A stretch of 64,000 nucleotides of DNA from Dryomyza anilis (Eukaryota > Arthropoda > Insecta > Diptera > Dryomyzidae). The DNA lies in assembly GCA_951804985.1 (NCBI GenBank), contig OX638135.1, positions 37,007,024 to 37,071,023 on the forward strand, read 5' to 3'. This document shows, in pieces, positions 22,975 through 35,768 of the stretch. The notes below the pieces were generated by a model. It was given only the letters and a program-made list of their open reading frames with translations. It made no database searches and was not told the origin of the DNA. How positions within the stretch are numbered: the first letter of the stretch is position 1; the number at the start of each line of letters is the position of its first letter. The position numbers were made by a program, and so were the translations under genes.

Positions 22975-25680
22975 TCAGTTTGTCGGTAGGACTACAAGTT
23001 TGACAATTGGACGAGTCACAGAACCTCGTTCGGTAAGCACATCGGCTACACGAACTCTATTGTCATTTCCGAAATAAACTTTTGTGACTCTGCCTAAACG
23101 CCATTCATTTGGTGGCAGATTTTCGTCACGTATGACGACCATAGAATTAACATTTAAATTTTCTTGTGGAGTTTTCCATTTGTTGCGTTTATGCAACTCT
23201 TTTAAATATTCGGATTTCCATCGGAAACAAAATTGTTGTTGTAATGCCTTAAGCCTCTGCCATCGATTTATGACAGAGACAGGTTGCTGATCAACCTTTG
23301 GATCAATTGGAGACAAAAGTGGGCCACCAATCAGAAAATGGCCTGGAGTTAACGCAGTGCAGTCGGACGGATCTTCTGACATTGCCGAAATCGGTCGAGA
23401 ATTTAGACAAGCTTCAATTCTTGCCAAGAGCGTGGAAAATTCTTCGAATGTATACTTTAATGAACCCGCTATTTTCTTAAAATGAGTTTTGAAACTCTTC
23501 ACGCCTGCCTCCCATAGGCCACCCATATGAGGAGCACCAGGCGGAATGAAATGCCATGTTAAATTTTGGTAAATGAAGTTGGATGATAACGCTGCCCTGG
23601 AAACTTGTAGGAAATCGCGCACCAATTCTTTGGACGCGCCAACAAACGTTTTTCCATTATCAGAATATAAATGTATAGGACAACCGCGTATTGATACAAA
23701 GCGTTGGAAAGCAGCTAAAAATGCTGGAGTACTAAGTGAGCTAGTAGGTTCTAAATGGATTGTCTTTGTAGCAAAACAAACAAAGACACAAACGTATCCT
23801 TTCGTAAGTAAACAAGCTCGACCTGTATAATTTTTTATATCGAAAGGCCCAGCGAAATCTAACCCGGTATGAGCGAATGGGCGTGTAAGAACAGTTCGTT
23901 CAGGCGGTAGAGCTCCCATAAGTTGTGTTCCAATTTTTTGTTTATATAAAACACATATTTTACAATTATGAATAGTAGTTTTGATTAGATTTTTTACTTT
24001 GGGTATCCAAAATTGTAATCTAATCAACCGAAGGACTAATTGGTTTCCACCGTGAATGGAAATATCATGAATAAAACGAACTAATAAACGAGACCATTGA
24101 CAATTATAAGGAATAATAATCGGGTGACGTTCATCGTAAGACATAATCGGTGAAGACACGAGTCTTCCACATACTCTTAGAATTCCAGCGTCGTCGATAA
24201 AAGGATTTAAGCTGAGTAAACTGCTGGAAGTTGAAATGGAATCTTTATGTGAAAGAGATTTGTACTCTGACGGATAAGCCACTTTTTGGCATAGGATTAC
24301 AAGCCGTTTTTTTACTAGATCAACTTCGGAACTAGAAATTGAAGTTGAATTTTTGGAAAATGTTGATCTAAGTGTTGGATGAGTACGTTCGAAAAATCGG
24401 AATATATATGCAATTACGCGAATTGCTCTTGGAAATGATGAAAAACGATCGAGGATATCTTCATAATTTTGGAAATAAGTAAAATGTGTTTGAATTGGTT
24501 TCATTTCGAGTTCCGTTTTATGATTTTTATTTGTAATTAAAGTGGGCCAGCTAGACGTTGGAAACTGTAACCACTCAGGACCGTGCCACCACAAGGTATG
24601 ATTGGCAAGTTCTTGTGGACAAATCCCACGGCTTGCTAAATCTGCTGGATTGTGTTGTGAGTCGACATGAAACCAATTTGCATGGCCGACACTTTGGACT
24701 ATTTTCGAAACACGATTCGCTACAAATGTTTTCCATTGACATGGCGGTTTTTGCAGCCATGCTAGGACAATGGTGGAGTCTGTCCAAAAGAAAGTTTTGA
24801 ATTTTTGGACAGGTAACTGAGGAATAATATTGTCGACCATTTCAGCTAGGAGAACAGCTCCGCAGAGCTCAAGTCTTGGAATTGAAAGAGTTTTTACTGG
24901 TGCCACCTTTGTTTTGGCAGCCAGTAAATGCGTTGAAATTGGAGTAGATGCGGAATCAATGCGTACGTAAATGGTTGCTGCATATGCTTTTTCGGATGCA
25001 TCACAAAAGCAATGAAATTCTAATTCGCTGTTCGGAGTATATTGATTCCATCTTGGAATTTTAATCGTATTGATATATTTAAAATTATCTTGGAAAGTAT
25101 GCCATGTTTGAAGGCAATTGGAAGGCAAATTTTCATCCCAGCCAATTTGCTCTAACCAAATTTGCTGCATAAGCATTTTGGCTAAAACAATACAAGGGGC
25201 CAGCCATCCGGCTGGATCAAACAATTTAGAAATCTGGGAAAGTACCTCACGTTTAGTGAATGTAGATTTGGATTGAAAAGGTACCGTGGAGAAATAGAAA
25301 ACATCAGTGCGAGCGTTCCATCGCACACCTAATGTTTTAGCATTACTGCTATCATCGAGCTCAAGAAAATCTTCATTAAGAAGGTGCTCTTTTGGAAGCC
25401 CAGCTAGTACTGCTTCGGAGTTTGACGTCCATTTGCGTAATGAGAACCCTGCTAAATGAAGCGCTGAAATTAATTCATTACGCGCGTTTATTGCTGTCGC
25501 AATGTCATGGCTTCCAGCAAGCGCATCATCCACGTACATGGAAGTACGCAAAATGTTGCTTGCTAAAGGATAAATTTGTTCTACATCGTCTGCTAATTGA
25601 ACTAAAGTTCGTATTGCCAGATATGGAGCGCAATTTACTCCAAACGTGACAGTTTTTTTGGATGTCACCATTAAAAACAA
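22975..25680 (-). pseudogene. BEL-2 pol: RT end, RNase H, integrase
   Basis: This is a 901-residue frame. RT part: TVTFGVNCAPYLAIRTL and the active-site box SMYVDDALAG (residues about 48-57). The RNase H-like domain follows (FHCFCDASEKAYAATIY near residue 225, ELCGAVLLAEMV, FWTDSTIVLAWL). Integrase has the zinc-binding HDISIHGG...CKICVLYK region (about 535-595), then LDFAGPF, LYSDNGKTFVG and WEAGVKSFK, covering the D,D,E core. The C-terminal part (WRLGRVTKVYFGNDNRVRVA) is typical of BEL/Pao. The start is artificial: the frame picks up after a deletion inside RT, and the upstream part is in another frame with a 155-bp overlap. Confidence 0.9.
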
Positions 25681-28135
25681 AACGATAAAATCTCCATTTT
25701 AGTATAAGGAGAGTCACATCAGCTTGGAGTACAGGGCCTATATGGAGAATATCATTTAAACTTACTTTATTAGCCGAAGAATTAGATGCATTGAAAACCA
25801 CACGAACCTTTGTAGTCGTGCTTTCTGGTTTTATTATTGCATGATGAGGCATGTAATAATTTCGTGGAAATATATCGAACTTTGGAGTGGAAACTAATGT
25901 CATGTGACCTAATTCAAGGTACTCACGAATGACGTTATCATATTGTATTTTAAAATCAGGATTTTTGCAAAGTCGAGATTCGTTTCTATGAAATTGAGCG
26001 GAAGCGATGGATCGGGAATAACCGAGCTTTAATTCATTTGTAAATTGTTCTTTAAATGGAAGAGAAACGATGTATCGACCACTTTCATCTCTTTTTGTAG
26101 TACGGGCGTAAATTTCTTCGCAAAAGCGATCGGAATAAGACATAGATTGTTTTTGAGGAAGATCCTCCACCTCCCAAAAATGAGCAATCTCTTTATCTAG
26201 AGATACTTCATTGAAATATGAAACAATAGTAGGAGAATTGTTATCATTTTGACGCGTTATTGGACCAGTAAGAATCCATCCAAAAATGGTTTCTTGAGCA
26301 ATTAGTGAATTGCAGATATTACGCTTTATACCATCTAGTAGTATGGCTGGAAACAAGTCGCCACCAATTAATAAATCGATGTGCGAACTTCGGAAAAATT
26401 CAGCATCAGCTAGTTTAATTGGAGGAAGATTGGAAAATACAACTGGATCGATGATAGTTGTTGGAAGATTACCAGTTAGCTGTGATAGCACTAATGCTGA
26501 TGCTTCAATTGAAATATCGGAATTAATTGGAGAACTAAGAATAAAAGAGCACATCTTTTTTGCGTTCGCAGATATGGCGTTATTCAATCCGGAAATTTGA
26601 GCTTGTATCGCATTACATGGAAGTTTGAGTAAATTAAACAATTTCTCAGAAATAAAGGTACCTTCTGATTCTGAATCAATCAGGGCACGAGCGGCATAAG
26701 TGACACCTAAATGGCATATATTCACTATTGCTGTACCTAATAGGACACCTTTTGACCTAGCAGCGAAACAAGTCTGAACTGCATCAACAGCAGTGGAGTC
26801 TTCAGTGGACTGTATTTGGATTGCATGCGAATGCTGCATGCTTGCCTTATTGTTTGAATTGGAACTAGAAGTTGAAGTAGTACGAACCATAGGAGTAAAA
26901 TTTGATGTAAAGGAATCATCGTGCAGCAAGGTGTTGGGACGCCTGCGACACTTTAAACAATTAAAAGAACTTTTACAATCTTTCACCATATGAAGTTTTG
27001 CAAAACAATTAATACACACGCCAATTTTTTTCACGCAACTCATTCTATCAGAAGCGTTCATTTTTAAAAATTTTGGACAATGTCGAATTGTATGATGATC
27101 ATTAGGGCAGATCTTGCAAGTAGGAGTAGAAATATTTGCTTGATACGTATTAACTTTTCTTGGAAAATTTTGATTTTTTTGAATTTGAGGGGATTTTTGA
27201 AATGGTGTTCTAGGAAGAGTTGAACACTTGATATCGGAAACGGTTTCAAGTGATTGATACCGACTTGTGAGAAATGAATCCAATTCTTCCCATTTTGGAA
27301 TATCTGTTTTGTTGCTAAGTGATTGTTCCCAAAGGGACAATGTTGCATCAGGCAACCGAGAAGAACAGAGAAAAACTAATATAGAGTCCCAATTGTCGAT
27401 GCTAATATTGTATAATTTTAAAGCGGAAATGGAATTTTGAATGTCACGTTGCAATTTTTTAATTGCACTGCCAGATTCTGAATTAACAGAGGAAAAGTTA
27501 AATAAAATACGTAGCTGGCTATTCACAAGGATCCGTTTATTTTCAAAACGATCCTTGAGATTTTTCCATGCCAACGGAAATCCTTCGTTTGTAAGTGGAG
27601 ATTTTTTTACTATTTCACGAGCTTCGCCTCGTGTTTTGGAATTTAAATGAAATAATTTTTCGACTGGAGTTAGTCTTGTGTTGTTAACATAGACTGCCGT
27701 GAACATGTCACGGAACGAAGGCCATGACAAGTAATCGCCGTTGAAAATATCCGTGTCGCAGGGTGGAAGACGAAAACTGGTAGAGAATCCATCCAGATTG
27801 GGTGCATTCGCAGAAGCATGCCTTGATGTCAATTGTTGAATATGTTCACCAATCTTCGCGATGCAACGTACGTAGGTGTGGTAGGTATTTCGGTATCGGA
27901 CCTTCAGGATTTCCAGAACTACGGCACCGACATCTGCCCCATCCTCCTTCGGTTCCAGATCCTGGACGCAAATCTCGTACGAATTCTTCACGTTGATCCA
28001 TATTGATTTCATTTCATCGCGATGTACTTCTAAAGAATGTGAGGTATATCCAGTTAGTAGAGATTCACTGAACTCACTTTCGAACTCTACCAGATTGTCG
28101 GTCAGCCGAATGAAGGAATCCAGGGAAGACGTCAT
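25526..28135 (-). pseudogene. BEL-2 gag, protease and start of RT
   Basis: This is an 869-residue frame starting at ATG 28135. Gag: coiled N-terminus, then the DUF1759-type domain (about 130-290) with DSILVFLCSSRLPDATLSLW. Zinc knuckles CKICPNDHHTIRHC, VCINCFAKLHMVKDC and CLKC lie near 350-410. The protease, with RALIDSESEGTFIS near residue 490, ends QETIFGWILTGPI near 640. The pol linker and RT start follow (VRVVFNASNSSANKVSLNDI). At about 25665 the RT sequence jumps from FNGDIQK, the motif A region, directly to TVTFGVN in the other frame. This removes a few dozen residues and shifts the frame; the last about 45 residues here are out-of-frame sequence. The element therefore lacks a working RT. 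Confidence 0.9.
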
Positions 28136-30714
28136 CGTATCAATTGCAGTATTTAAAAACGCGATGGATAATGTATAAAGAAATTATAAATAGCGAATGC
28201 TGACACGACCTTTCCAAACGGAACTGTTTTGTGAAATGAAAACGAAATTTTGAAATATTCCAATAACAAAATTATTTGGAGTCCAATAGTAGTATACAAA
28301 CACAAAGTTTGTATCGAAATATTCCAAAAATATTTTAAAATATTTGAAATCCCAATGGTGCACCGGTAGGAAACTTTTTTTTTTTTTTTTTTGAAATGTA
28401 ATTAACAATGTGGAAATATTTAAATATTTGGAAAAATATTGAAAGCCCAAATTTTTAAATCAAGCAGAAAGAATGTAGAAATTCAACCAAATTGAAGTAA
28501 TTGAGCTGTACGAAACAGCATAAAATTTAAACGAAATGTAAAAATATTCCAAAGAAATATAAGTAGAAATTCAACCCTACTGAAATAAAAGAACCATACA
28601 CGTTGTCTAAAACAAATACAACTGTGTCCAAGAAGTAATTAAAAAAAAATTAAAAATTTTGAATTATGGATAATATGTGAGGAAATAATGGATAATAAAA
28701 ATTTGAAAAAAAAACGAATGAAATAAAATCGTATTTTGAAATTATTTTAATATGCAGAAAGTTTATCAGACGTAGAAATATGTAAATTATTAAATAAATA
28801 TGGGAATATGCATACAGATTATTTGCGCACTACGTTATTGTATTTGACGCACAAATCTTTTATTATTTAGACGTATTATTTTATGTTTAAATGTCGCTGT
28901 ACATTTTATTCTATAATAAAATCTTCAAAAAATAATATTTTTATTGGTATTTTAGTTTTTATTATTTTGTATTAGTTTTTAATTGTTTGCGTTATAATTA
29001 AATATTTTACTAAATATTTAAACTTTCAAAGTTTAAAATTTTTAAAATTTAAACGTAAAAAATAAATAGTCGCAAAAGGGTTAAATATTACTGCGATCGC
29101 CAATTGCGCAAATGATTTGATTTATGCAGAGGTTATCCGGAAATGTTGCAACAATTGAATGTTAGAAATTTAATGAGTAGTATGGTAAACCGGTTTATGT
29201 GTCTCTTCTTTATGCTTTATGCTTTGTGCTTTGTGTAGCGTTGTTGCAATCTACGTTGCTCGGATAATATTGCTCGGATAAAAATTGATGTGGGAGTAAG
29301 GGATTGGAGACTTTCTCTCACTGCATTAATTGCATTGAATTATGCTCACCATTATATGCTGCGAAAAAACGAGTTTTACGATCGAGTGGTGAAATATGGA
29401 CATAGCAATAGCTCGTTGCAAAGTGGCGCGAAAAAAAATATATATGTATATAAAATATTATATATGTTGGAAATATTACATACTTTGAAATATTCCCTGT
29501 TATTTTTAAATTTAATTTTTGACCGGTAATTTTGCTACTGTACTTTTTGCAGTATATAGAAAAAAAAATTTGCTTTATTTTAACGCAACTTATTTCGTCA
29601 ATTGCTAAATTTTATAGAATTTTATACCTTTTAGACAAATTTATATTGAAATTTTAATTTTTAAACGTAATTTTTTTTTTTTTTTAAGAAATTTTATTTT
29701 AGCAATTATGACATCTTTTATGTGCACACAATTGTACGCAAAACTTTTAGAAAATTCTTAGCTAATTTTTTAGCAAAATTTTTTTAGGACATAATCAATT
29801 TTTTAGAAAAATTTTATAGAAAAATTTTATAGGAAATTTTTTATTAATGTTTAGCACAATTTTTTAGCCACTTTTATAGGAAAATTGTATGCAAATTTTT
29901 AGGAAAATTTAACAAAATATTTTAGGAAATTTTAAGTAATTTCTTTGAAAATTCTTAGCGCAATTTTTAGCTAATTTTATAGAACAATTTTAAGCAATCA
30001 ATTTATTATATAATCTTACCAAATTTTTTAGTCAATTCCTTTTTAGGAAAGTAAGCAAACTTTTAGCAGATTTTTAGCAGTTTTTTCTTTTCAAAATTTT
30101 AGCAGATTTTTAACACATTTTAAGTATTTTTTTTTTTCACTTTAGTTTAGGTTAATATAGGTATTAAGATTTTTTGGAACTTTTAGGAATATATTGGAAT
30201 TTTCACGTTTTGCTAAAATTTCGTTTTTTTTTCTTTTTTTTTTTTTTCGTAATTTTAGATGTGTAAATTTTCACTTTTCAGGGGACACTTATAGCGAAAT
30301 TTTCCGTATTGTGGCAACAAAAAAGAATTAATAATTAATTTTAAATATTATGGACTTGGCCTTTTATGACCACTAGCACAAATTGATGGTATTTCTTCCA
30401 GATTTTTAGCTGGATTTCTGAACGTAATTTTTACATATTACACGCACAATTCTTAGGTTTTTTTTATGATTAGAAACCGCGTAACTTTATTATATGAATA
30501 ACTTTATTTTTTGACTTCGTATGACGGATTACGCGCTCGCATTAAATACCATGAACTGACATAATAAGAAATATATTAAATGCAACGCACCTTGATAAAT
30601 GATGAGTGTCGAAATCAAATTCTCTCTGGAGTAGTACTTCTTTTCGAAATGGAGACTTCAACGACGTCTTGATATTAATGAGAAGGAGAATTATCCGGTT
30701 CGAGAACGGACCAA
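28136..30714 (-). promoter_or_regulatory. BEL-2 leader with primer-binding site
   Basis: This is unusually long (about 2.6 kb) for a BEL leader and is strongly AT-rich. Right after the LTR the minus strand reads T then TGGTCCGTTCTCG (30701-30713), placed as a primer-binding site. From about 29630 to 30260 the plus strand is full of short variants of TTTTTAG and AAAATTTT, a low-complexity block. No gene is seen. An insertion into the leader cannot be excluded, but I see no inserted element with clear ends. Confidence 0.6.
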
Positions 30715-31086
30715 TGTGAACCTGGGGAGCGTACAAATATTGTCCGGAGAAGAATTGATGAAATGATTCTGTTGAAATGAGAACTTTTGAGTGTTTCAAA
30801 CATGTACGTTTGAAACAGTCAAACCATAGAAATAACACCACAAGTATTAGGAAATATGGAAATATATGTTGGTTTATTATGCGGATTATACCTGTTGGTT
30901 TCGTAGTTGTATCACAAGTGATCGGATAACTTAAAGCTAAGGAAAAAGGAAGTCTCTCTTAAGCAGAGTTGTATTCGAAAAGATAAAAGATAATTTTCGA
31001 ACATGCGTGAAGCGCCATCTGTGAGGAAAAATATGCTTAAGGGAAACTTGCAATCTTTTACCATTTGAAGACCTTCTGACATGAAC

Positions 31087-31087
<1 letters not shown>
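30715..31087 (-). repeat. BEL-2 5' LTR
   Basis: This is a 373-bp copy of 21429-21798 in the same orientation. It starts TGTTCATGTCAG on the minus strand at 31087 and is flanked on the outside by TATAT, equal to the five bases outside the other LTR. Confidence 0.95.

Positions 31088-31156
<69 letters not shown>
31088..31156. repeat. (TA)n tract, right part
   Basis: This continues the TA run interrupted by BEL-2. It separates BEL-2 from the older gypsy-2 element. Confidence 0.85.
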
Positions 31157-31160
<4 letters not shown>

Positions 31161-31596
31161 ATTTCTTATAACTAAATTATTATTTTTAATATGTCCTATC
31201 TCTTTATTTTACTATAATTTTTCTTTTGGTTTTTACTTACTGTTTTCCTAAACTATTTATATTTATTTATTTATTCCTCCAAATGACGAAGTATGTAATG
31301 TTTTATTTAATGATTACTCTTAATCTTATGGTTAGATTTATTTTATCTAACATTATGTTGCAATCTACGAGTTTAATTGTCAACGCATAGCTAATTGGTT
31401 TTATATTTTTACTTTCATGGGTTCTATTTTAGGGTAATATTATAATATTTTAAGTTTTAACGGCATACACTATTTGTGATATGCCGTTAACAAATTTTTG
31501 TGAATTTTCTTAACTTTGTTTTTGATCAATATCGTCGTAGTCACTGGCCCACTTCCCTCTAAGACCACGTAGGGACCCTTTCAAATTGGAGAGAAC
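31157..31596 (-). other. AT-rich 3' end of gypsy-2, LTR not resolved
   Basis: This sequence lies downstream of the integrase on the minus strand. It contains a short inverted repeat (ACGGCATA...TATGCCGT, 31461-31489). I find no match to sequence right of the gag start, so the 3' LTR is either lost into the (TA)n tract or too diverged to see. Confidence 0.4.
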
Positions 31597-32410
31597 TTAT
31601 TCTTCATAGTTTGGTTTTTCATTAAAACCATGTCGTGTAGTTTGAATTGTATAGGGTTGAGGTTCCTTGGCCCTACATTGATTTTGCCTGACGATCTCGT
31701 GTGATCGCTGTATTTGGTACTTTAATACCTTATTGTAGTCTTCTGCATTATATAAAGGTGAACATTTACGCTTTAAATTCGTAGGCATGTCGAAATCAAA
31801 CCCGTACAACGTACGGAATTGTGTTTGTCCCGTCGACGTATGCACCGTGTTATTATGAACATGCATTGCAGAATTTAACCATTGGTCCCAGTTTAACCCA
31901 TCCTCTTTAGCAAAACTACGTAAATATTCAGCTAGTGGACGATGACTTCGTTCCAATGACCCATTAGCTTGTGGATGGTAGGGTGTTATATGTAATTTTT
32001 TAATTCCTAACAATTTACATGTATCCGAAAATAGTTTGGAAACGAAGTTCGATCCATTGTCTGTTACCAATACTTTGGGTATATTGTGGCGTGTAACTAT
32101 TTCGTTGAAGAATGCTTTTGCTACGGTGTTGGCTTTCGCATCGGGTATAGCCACACAGCACATAAATTTAGAAAAATCGTCCTGAAACGTTCAGATGTAT
32201 TTATTCCCTGAAATGGCAGAATACCCACCAGGTCCATGTACACTTTGTCAAAAAGTCTGTCTGGCGTCTCAGTTAGAACCAATGGCATCTTCGTCAGCCT
32301 TGAACTCTTGTTTACCTGACATTTTGAACAATTTTTCACATAATTCTTTATTTGCTTCTGCACACCCTTCCATCGGTACTGTTGCAGAATTCTTAAAAAA
32401 TGTTTTTACG
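31597..32410 (-). pseudogene. Gypsy-2 integrase
   Basis: It is in two frames. The upstream part (32363-32121) has the zinc-binding end VKNCSKCQVNK and the start of the core (VYMDLVGILPF, first Asp). The downstream part (32163-31597) has VLVTDNGSNFVSKLF with the second Asp, and ITPYHPQANGSLERSHRPLA with the catalytic Glu, then WDQWLNSAMHVHNNTVH. This is the D,D,E recombinase that inserts the DNA copy. The style resembles the 412/mdg1-type gypsy branch, an inference. A frameshift near 32140 breaks it. Confidence 0.85.
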
Positions 32411-33759
32411 CCCACCTAACGGTGAATCGTGAAAAACTTTAATTACCGTCACTATGTCCCGAGATTCAGTTACAATTATTATATTGCCATTTTCCTTTGT
32501 TATCAAATCGTCAGAATCGCATTCTGACTGTTTCTTATCGTCTTCCTTGTCTCTTTTCATGGTTTTCGAACGTGTTTGTACTACAACTACCTTTTCAGTA
32601 TTATTCGGTATGCGGCTAAGCGCATCCGCGTTTAAATTACTTTTTCCCGGTTTTTAATGAATTTCGAAATCATATTCCGATAATTTGTGTCGGAAACGCG
32701 CAAGACGTGATGTCTGATCTTTTAAGTTTGCTATATCCTTTAGGGGCTGATGATATGTATAAATTTTAAATGGTCTTCCTAAAAGATATGCCCTAACATT
32801 TTTTGTTGCCCATACAATTGCCAAAAATTCTTTTGCTATATTAGAATAGCGTGTTTCCGCATCGTTAAGAGACCTACTGGCAAACGCGATCGGACGGTCG
32901 CTTCCAACTTCACCTTGCGAAAGAACCGCGCCAATTGCTTCGTTGCTGGCGTCTGTCGTGAGCAAAAAGGGTTCGTTAAAATCCGGATACGCTAGTATGG
33001 GTGGTGACATAATTGCCTCCTTATGTTTTAAAAACGAATTCTGACAATTGTCATTCCATATGAACTTAGCGTCCTTTTTAAGCAAACAGATTATTGGTAA
33101 TAACAGTTTCACCATACCTCCTATAAAGTTTCTGTAATAATTAATTAAGCATAAAAATGCTTGAACTTCCTTCCTATTTTTCGGAACTGGACTATTTTTT
33201 TACGCACTCTACTTTGGTTGGTAGGGCACCTAACTCAGACCACTAAATATATAACCTCGCGTCGCAAAAATTGACATTTTTCTGTATTTAATTTCAAATT
33301 ATGTTCTCTCAGCTTTTGCAAAACTTTGCCTATGCTCGTGTTCCGCTAAATTGTTTCCATAAACCACTATGTCATCTAAATAAACGAAACAGTCAATACC
33401 TTGTAAACTTTGAAAAGTGGCGGGTCCCCCGTTAGACCGAATGACATTCTGTTAAATTCGAAATGACCAAGATCTGTACTGAAAGCAGTTTTTTCTTTGA
33501 CACTATCTTCAACTAGAACCTGATGGTATCCACTTGCTAAATCTAGTGTTGAAAAATAACGACTATGACCTAACTGGTCTATAATCTCATCTATTCGTGG
33601 TATCGGAAATACCTGTTTGATGGTAACGTCATTTAACTTTCGGAAATCTATAACCAGTATCCATTTCTGTTTGCCATCTTTATCGCCCTTTTTAGGTACC
33701 AAAAATAATGGGGAATTCCAAGGCGACATGCTTGGTGAAATAATTCCATCGTCTAACAT
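32411..33759 (-). pseudogene. Gypsy-2 reverse transcriptase and RNase H
   Basis: RT frame 33759-33376: SPLFLVPKKGDKDGKQKW, RTLDLASGYHQ-type motif A (FSTLDLASGYHQVLVED) and GHFEFNRMSFGL. The frame then shifts, and the active site reads CFVYLDDIVVY near 33345-33385 in another frame. RNase H frame 33115-32654: FLLTTDASNEAIGAVLSQ, SRSLNDAETRYSNIAKEFLA and DIANLKDQTSRLARF. After a stop the end of the domain, LNADALSRIP, is readable near 32630. A Lys/Asp-rich linker leads to the integrase. Several frameshifts and stops make it non-functional. Confidence 0.88.
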
Positions 33760-34251
33760 ATTTGATACTTGTCTATTAATCTATTTCTATGCATATGAGG
33801 AAGTTTACACTGTTTCTGATTTATTGTTGGCTGATTCCATTGTGTGGGTATTTCATGTTTTAATATCGGAGTGAATGTTAATTCATCCCCTTCCAAATGA
33901 AAAATGTCATGATATGACAAGCAAATATTTTGCAAAGATGCAACTTCTTCTTTATTTAATGATTCATCGATCTTTACATTCCCTAATAATCTATCAATTC
34001 TATTTTTTATATTAACTGAGTTTATTGTATTTATTGCAGAACTCGCCTTTGTTGTTTCTTTATAATTGTTAAAATTTGAAAATTGTGGCTTGAAATTGCT
34101 ATCAATGGTTAGCTCATTATAGGTGGCATTTAAAATTGATGCATATACTCTATTTCTTCTAACGTTTGTTAAACTCTCTCCCAAATATACTCCTGGATGA
34201 ATTTCCTGTTTGTGCAACAAAACTATAGGAATTCTTGTTCTTAACGGCAGT
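33753..34251 (-). pseudogene. Gypsy-2 pol linker before RT
   Basis: A 155-residue frame (34220-33753) begins around IPIVLLHKQEIHPGVYLGESL, a segment between protease and RT in gypsy pol, and includes the DEL-F-type region upstream of RT (YHDIFHLEGDELTFTPILKH). It shifts frame at 33753 into RT. On the right it is interrupted by a non-LTR insertion whose poly(A) lies at 34252-34265. Confidence 0.75.
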
Positions 34252-35768
34252 GATTTTTTTTTTTAATGTGGGATAAAAAAATAGGGCCACAGCACTCAAA
34301 CAGGGTTATATCTGTGACCCAGTTCCCTGGTTTTTAATGATACTTCTTAGATTCATTATTGAATCTAAGAAGGGTATTGTGTGATAGAGAGTGAAGCTGA
34401 TCTTCTCTCATCACGTCTGTGCCAAAGATCTGCCTTCTAATTCTAGAAAATGCTGGACAGTCACAGAGATAGTGCTCTGTGGTGCCAGTTTCTTCGTAGC
34501 AGGCAGAACATAAGGCGCTTTCGGCCAGGCCGATTGCGTTCATGTGTTTTTTACATGCGTTGTGTCCCGTTAGAAGTCCCGTCAGTTTTCTGCACTCCTT
34601 TCTACTTAAGGAAAGTAGAAACGAGGCCGATCTTTTGGTTATCGTCGGTGTCATGAGCTTGGAGAATCTGCATTTCGTCTCATTCAACCATCTGCTCTTG
34701 TGTGCAAAGGCGACCCAGAACTGATGACGAATTTTCCCGTAGATGCAGGTAGTCGAAGCACAGGTTCTGGTCCAAATGGATTATCCTCAAATCCATTGCC
34801 CGAAACTCCTTTATGGCCCGGCACCCAAATCAGTTTCAGTGTATTGTATTTACCAACACTATTGAGACGTGATCTACATTGACGTACAATTTTGGATGTG
34901 ATGACCTGGTTGTTCAAAGCCATAAGAGCAGCTTGACTATCGCTGCAAACTGATATAGCCCTGTTCAGCCATCTATTCTCCGCAATGTAGTCCATAGCCA
35001 TAAGTATAGCATAGACTTCGGCTTGAAATACCGAGGCATTGTCCCCTATGGCCAAATGAAGTCTGCGGTCATCCGGTTCCACAAACACTCCAGTACCAGA
35101 TCCCTGATCGGTTCTGGAGCCGTCTGTGAAAATGCGGTGTGACCCTCTACCTGGCTCACAGTCAGGCGTTAGCCAGTCTTCAATGTCAGGTTGGCATACC
35201 TCAAAATTTCGTCTTGGTAATATTTCTGTTATCATTGCATCATAGGGTATCTCCAGTAGACAGGTGTCTAATGGAGGGTCAAGTGCAATGTCAGAGATAT
35301 TTCAGAGAACATTAAACCAGAAACCACCTCGTTTTAGTCTCCAGCAGCCTTTCATGGCTTCGCCTCTGATGAAGATGGCAAGTGGTGGTAGGTTTAAGAT
35401 AGCATTCAGTGCTGGACCAGGTGTAGTGGGAAAGGCACCCGTAACACCCAGACACACGGTTCTCTGAATATTGGCAAGACTAGTTGTCACGCATTTTCGC
35501 GACAGCTTGTTCCACCAGACTACAGATACATATGATATCATCGGTCTTATTATTGCCGTGTAAATCCATAAGGTTTTGCTCGGCAATAGTCCCCATGTCT
35601 TCCCAAAAATTCCTCTGCATTGCCAGAAGGCATTCAATGCTCGCGAAATTTTATTTTCAACATGTTTTGTCCAAAGTAGTTTACTATCTAGAGTTAAGCC
35701 CAGATATTTTACTTCGTTAGACAGAGGAATAATGACACCCTTAAGTACTGTTATGTCAATATTTTTAA
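34252..35768 (-). mobile_element. 5'-truncated non-LTR retrotransposon with RNase H (LOA/I-like), nested in gypsy-2
   Basis: On the minus strand it ends in an A run (34252-34265 as T). The 5' end is at about 35768, in the RT thumb: VKYLGLTLDSKLLW, KTWGLLPSKTLWIYTAIIRP. RNase H (35235-34684) has RIFTDGSRTDQGSG, FQAEVYAILMAM, SVCSDSQAALMAL and WVPGHKGVSGN, covering the catalytic acidic residues. The final frame (34687-34334) has a CCHC-like end (CSACYEETGTTEHYLCDC) common at the C-terminus of such ORF2 proteins. One frameshift joins the thumb and RNase H parts. It has the typical 5'-truncated structure of LINE copies and resembles the LOA element at 3.75-7.4 kb in its thumb. Confidence 0.85.

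Noticed and set aside
30695..30714. Exact tRNA identity for the BEL-2 primer-binding site
   Set aside because: Position and TGG start fit, but the sequence does not place a T arm at the expected distance, so no tRNA is named.
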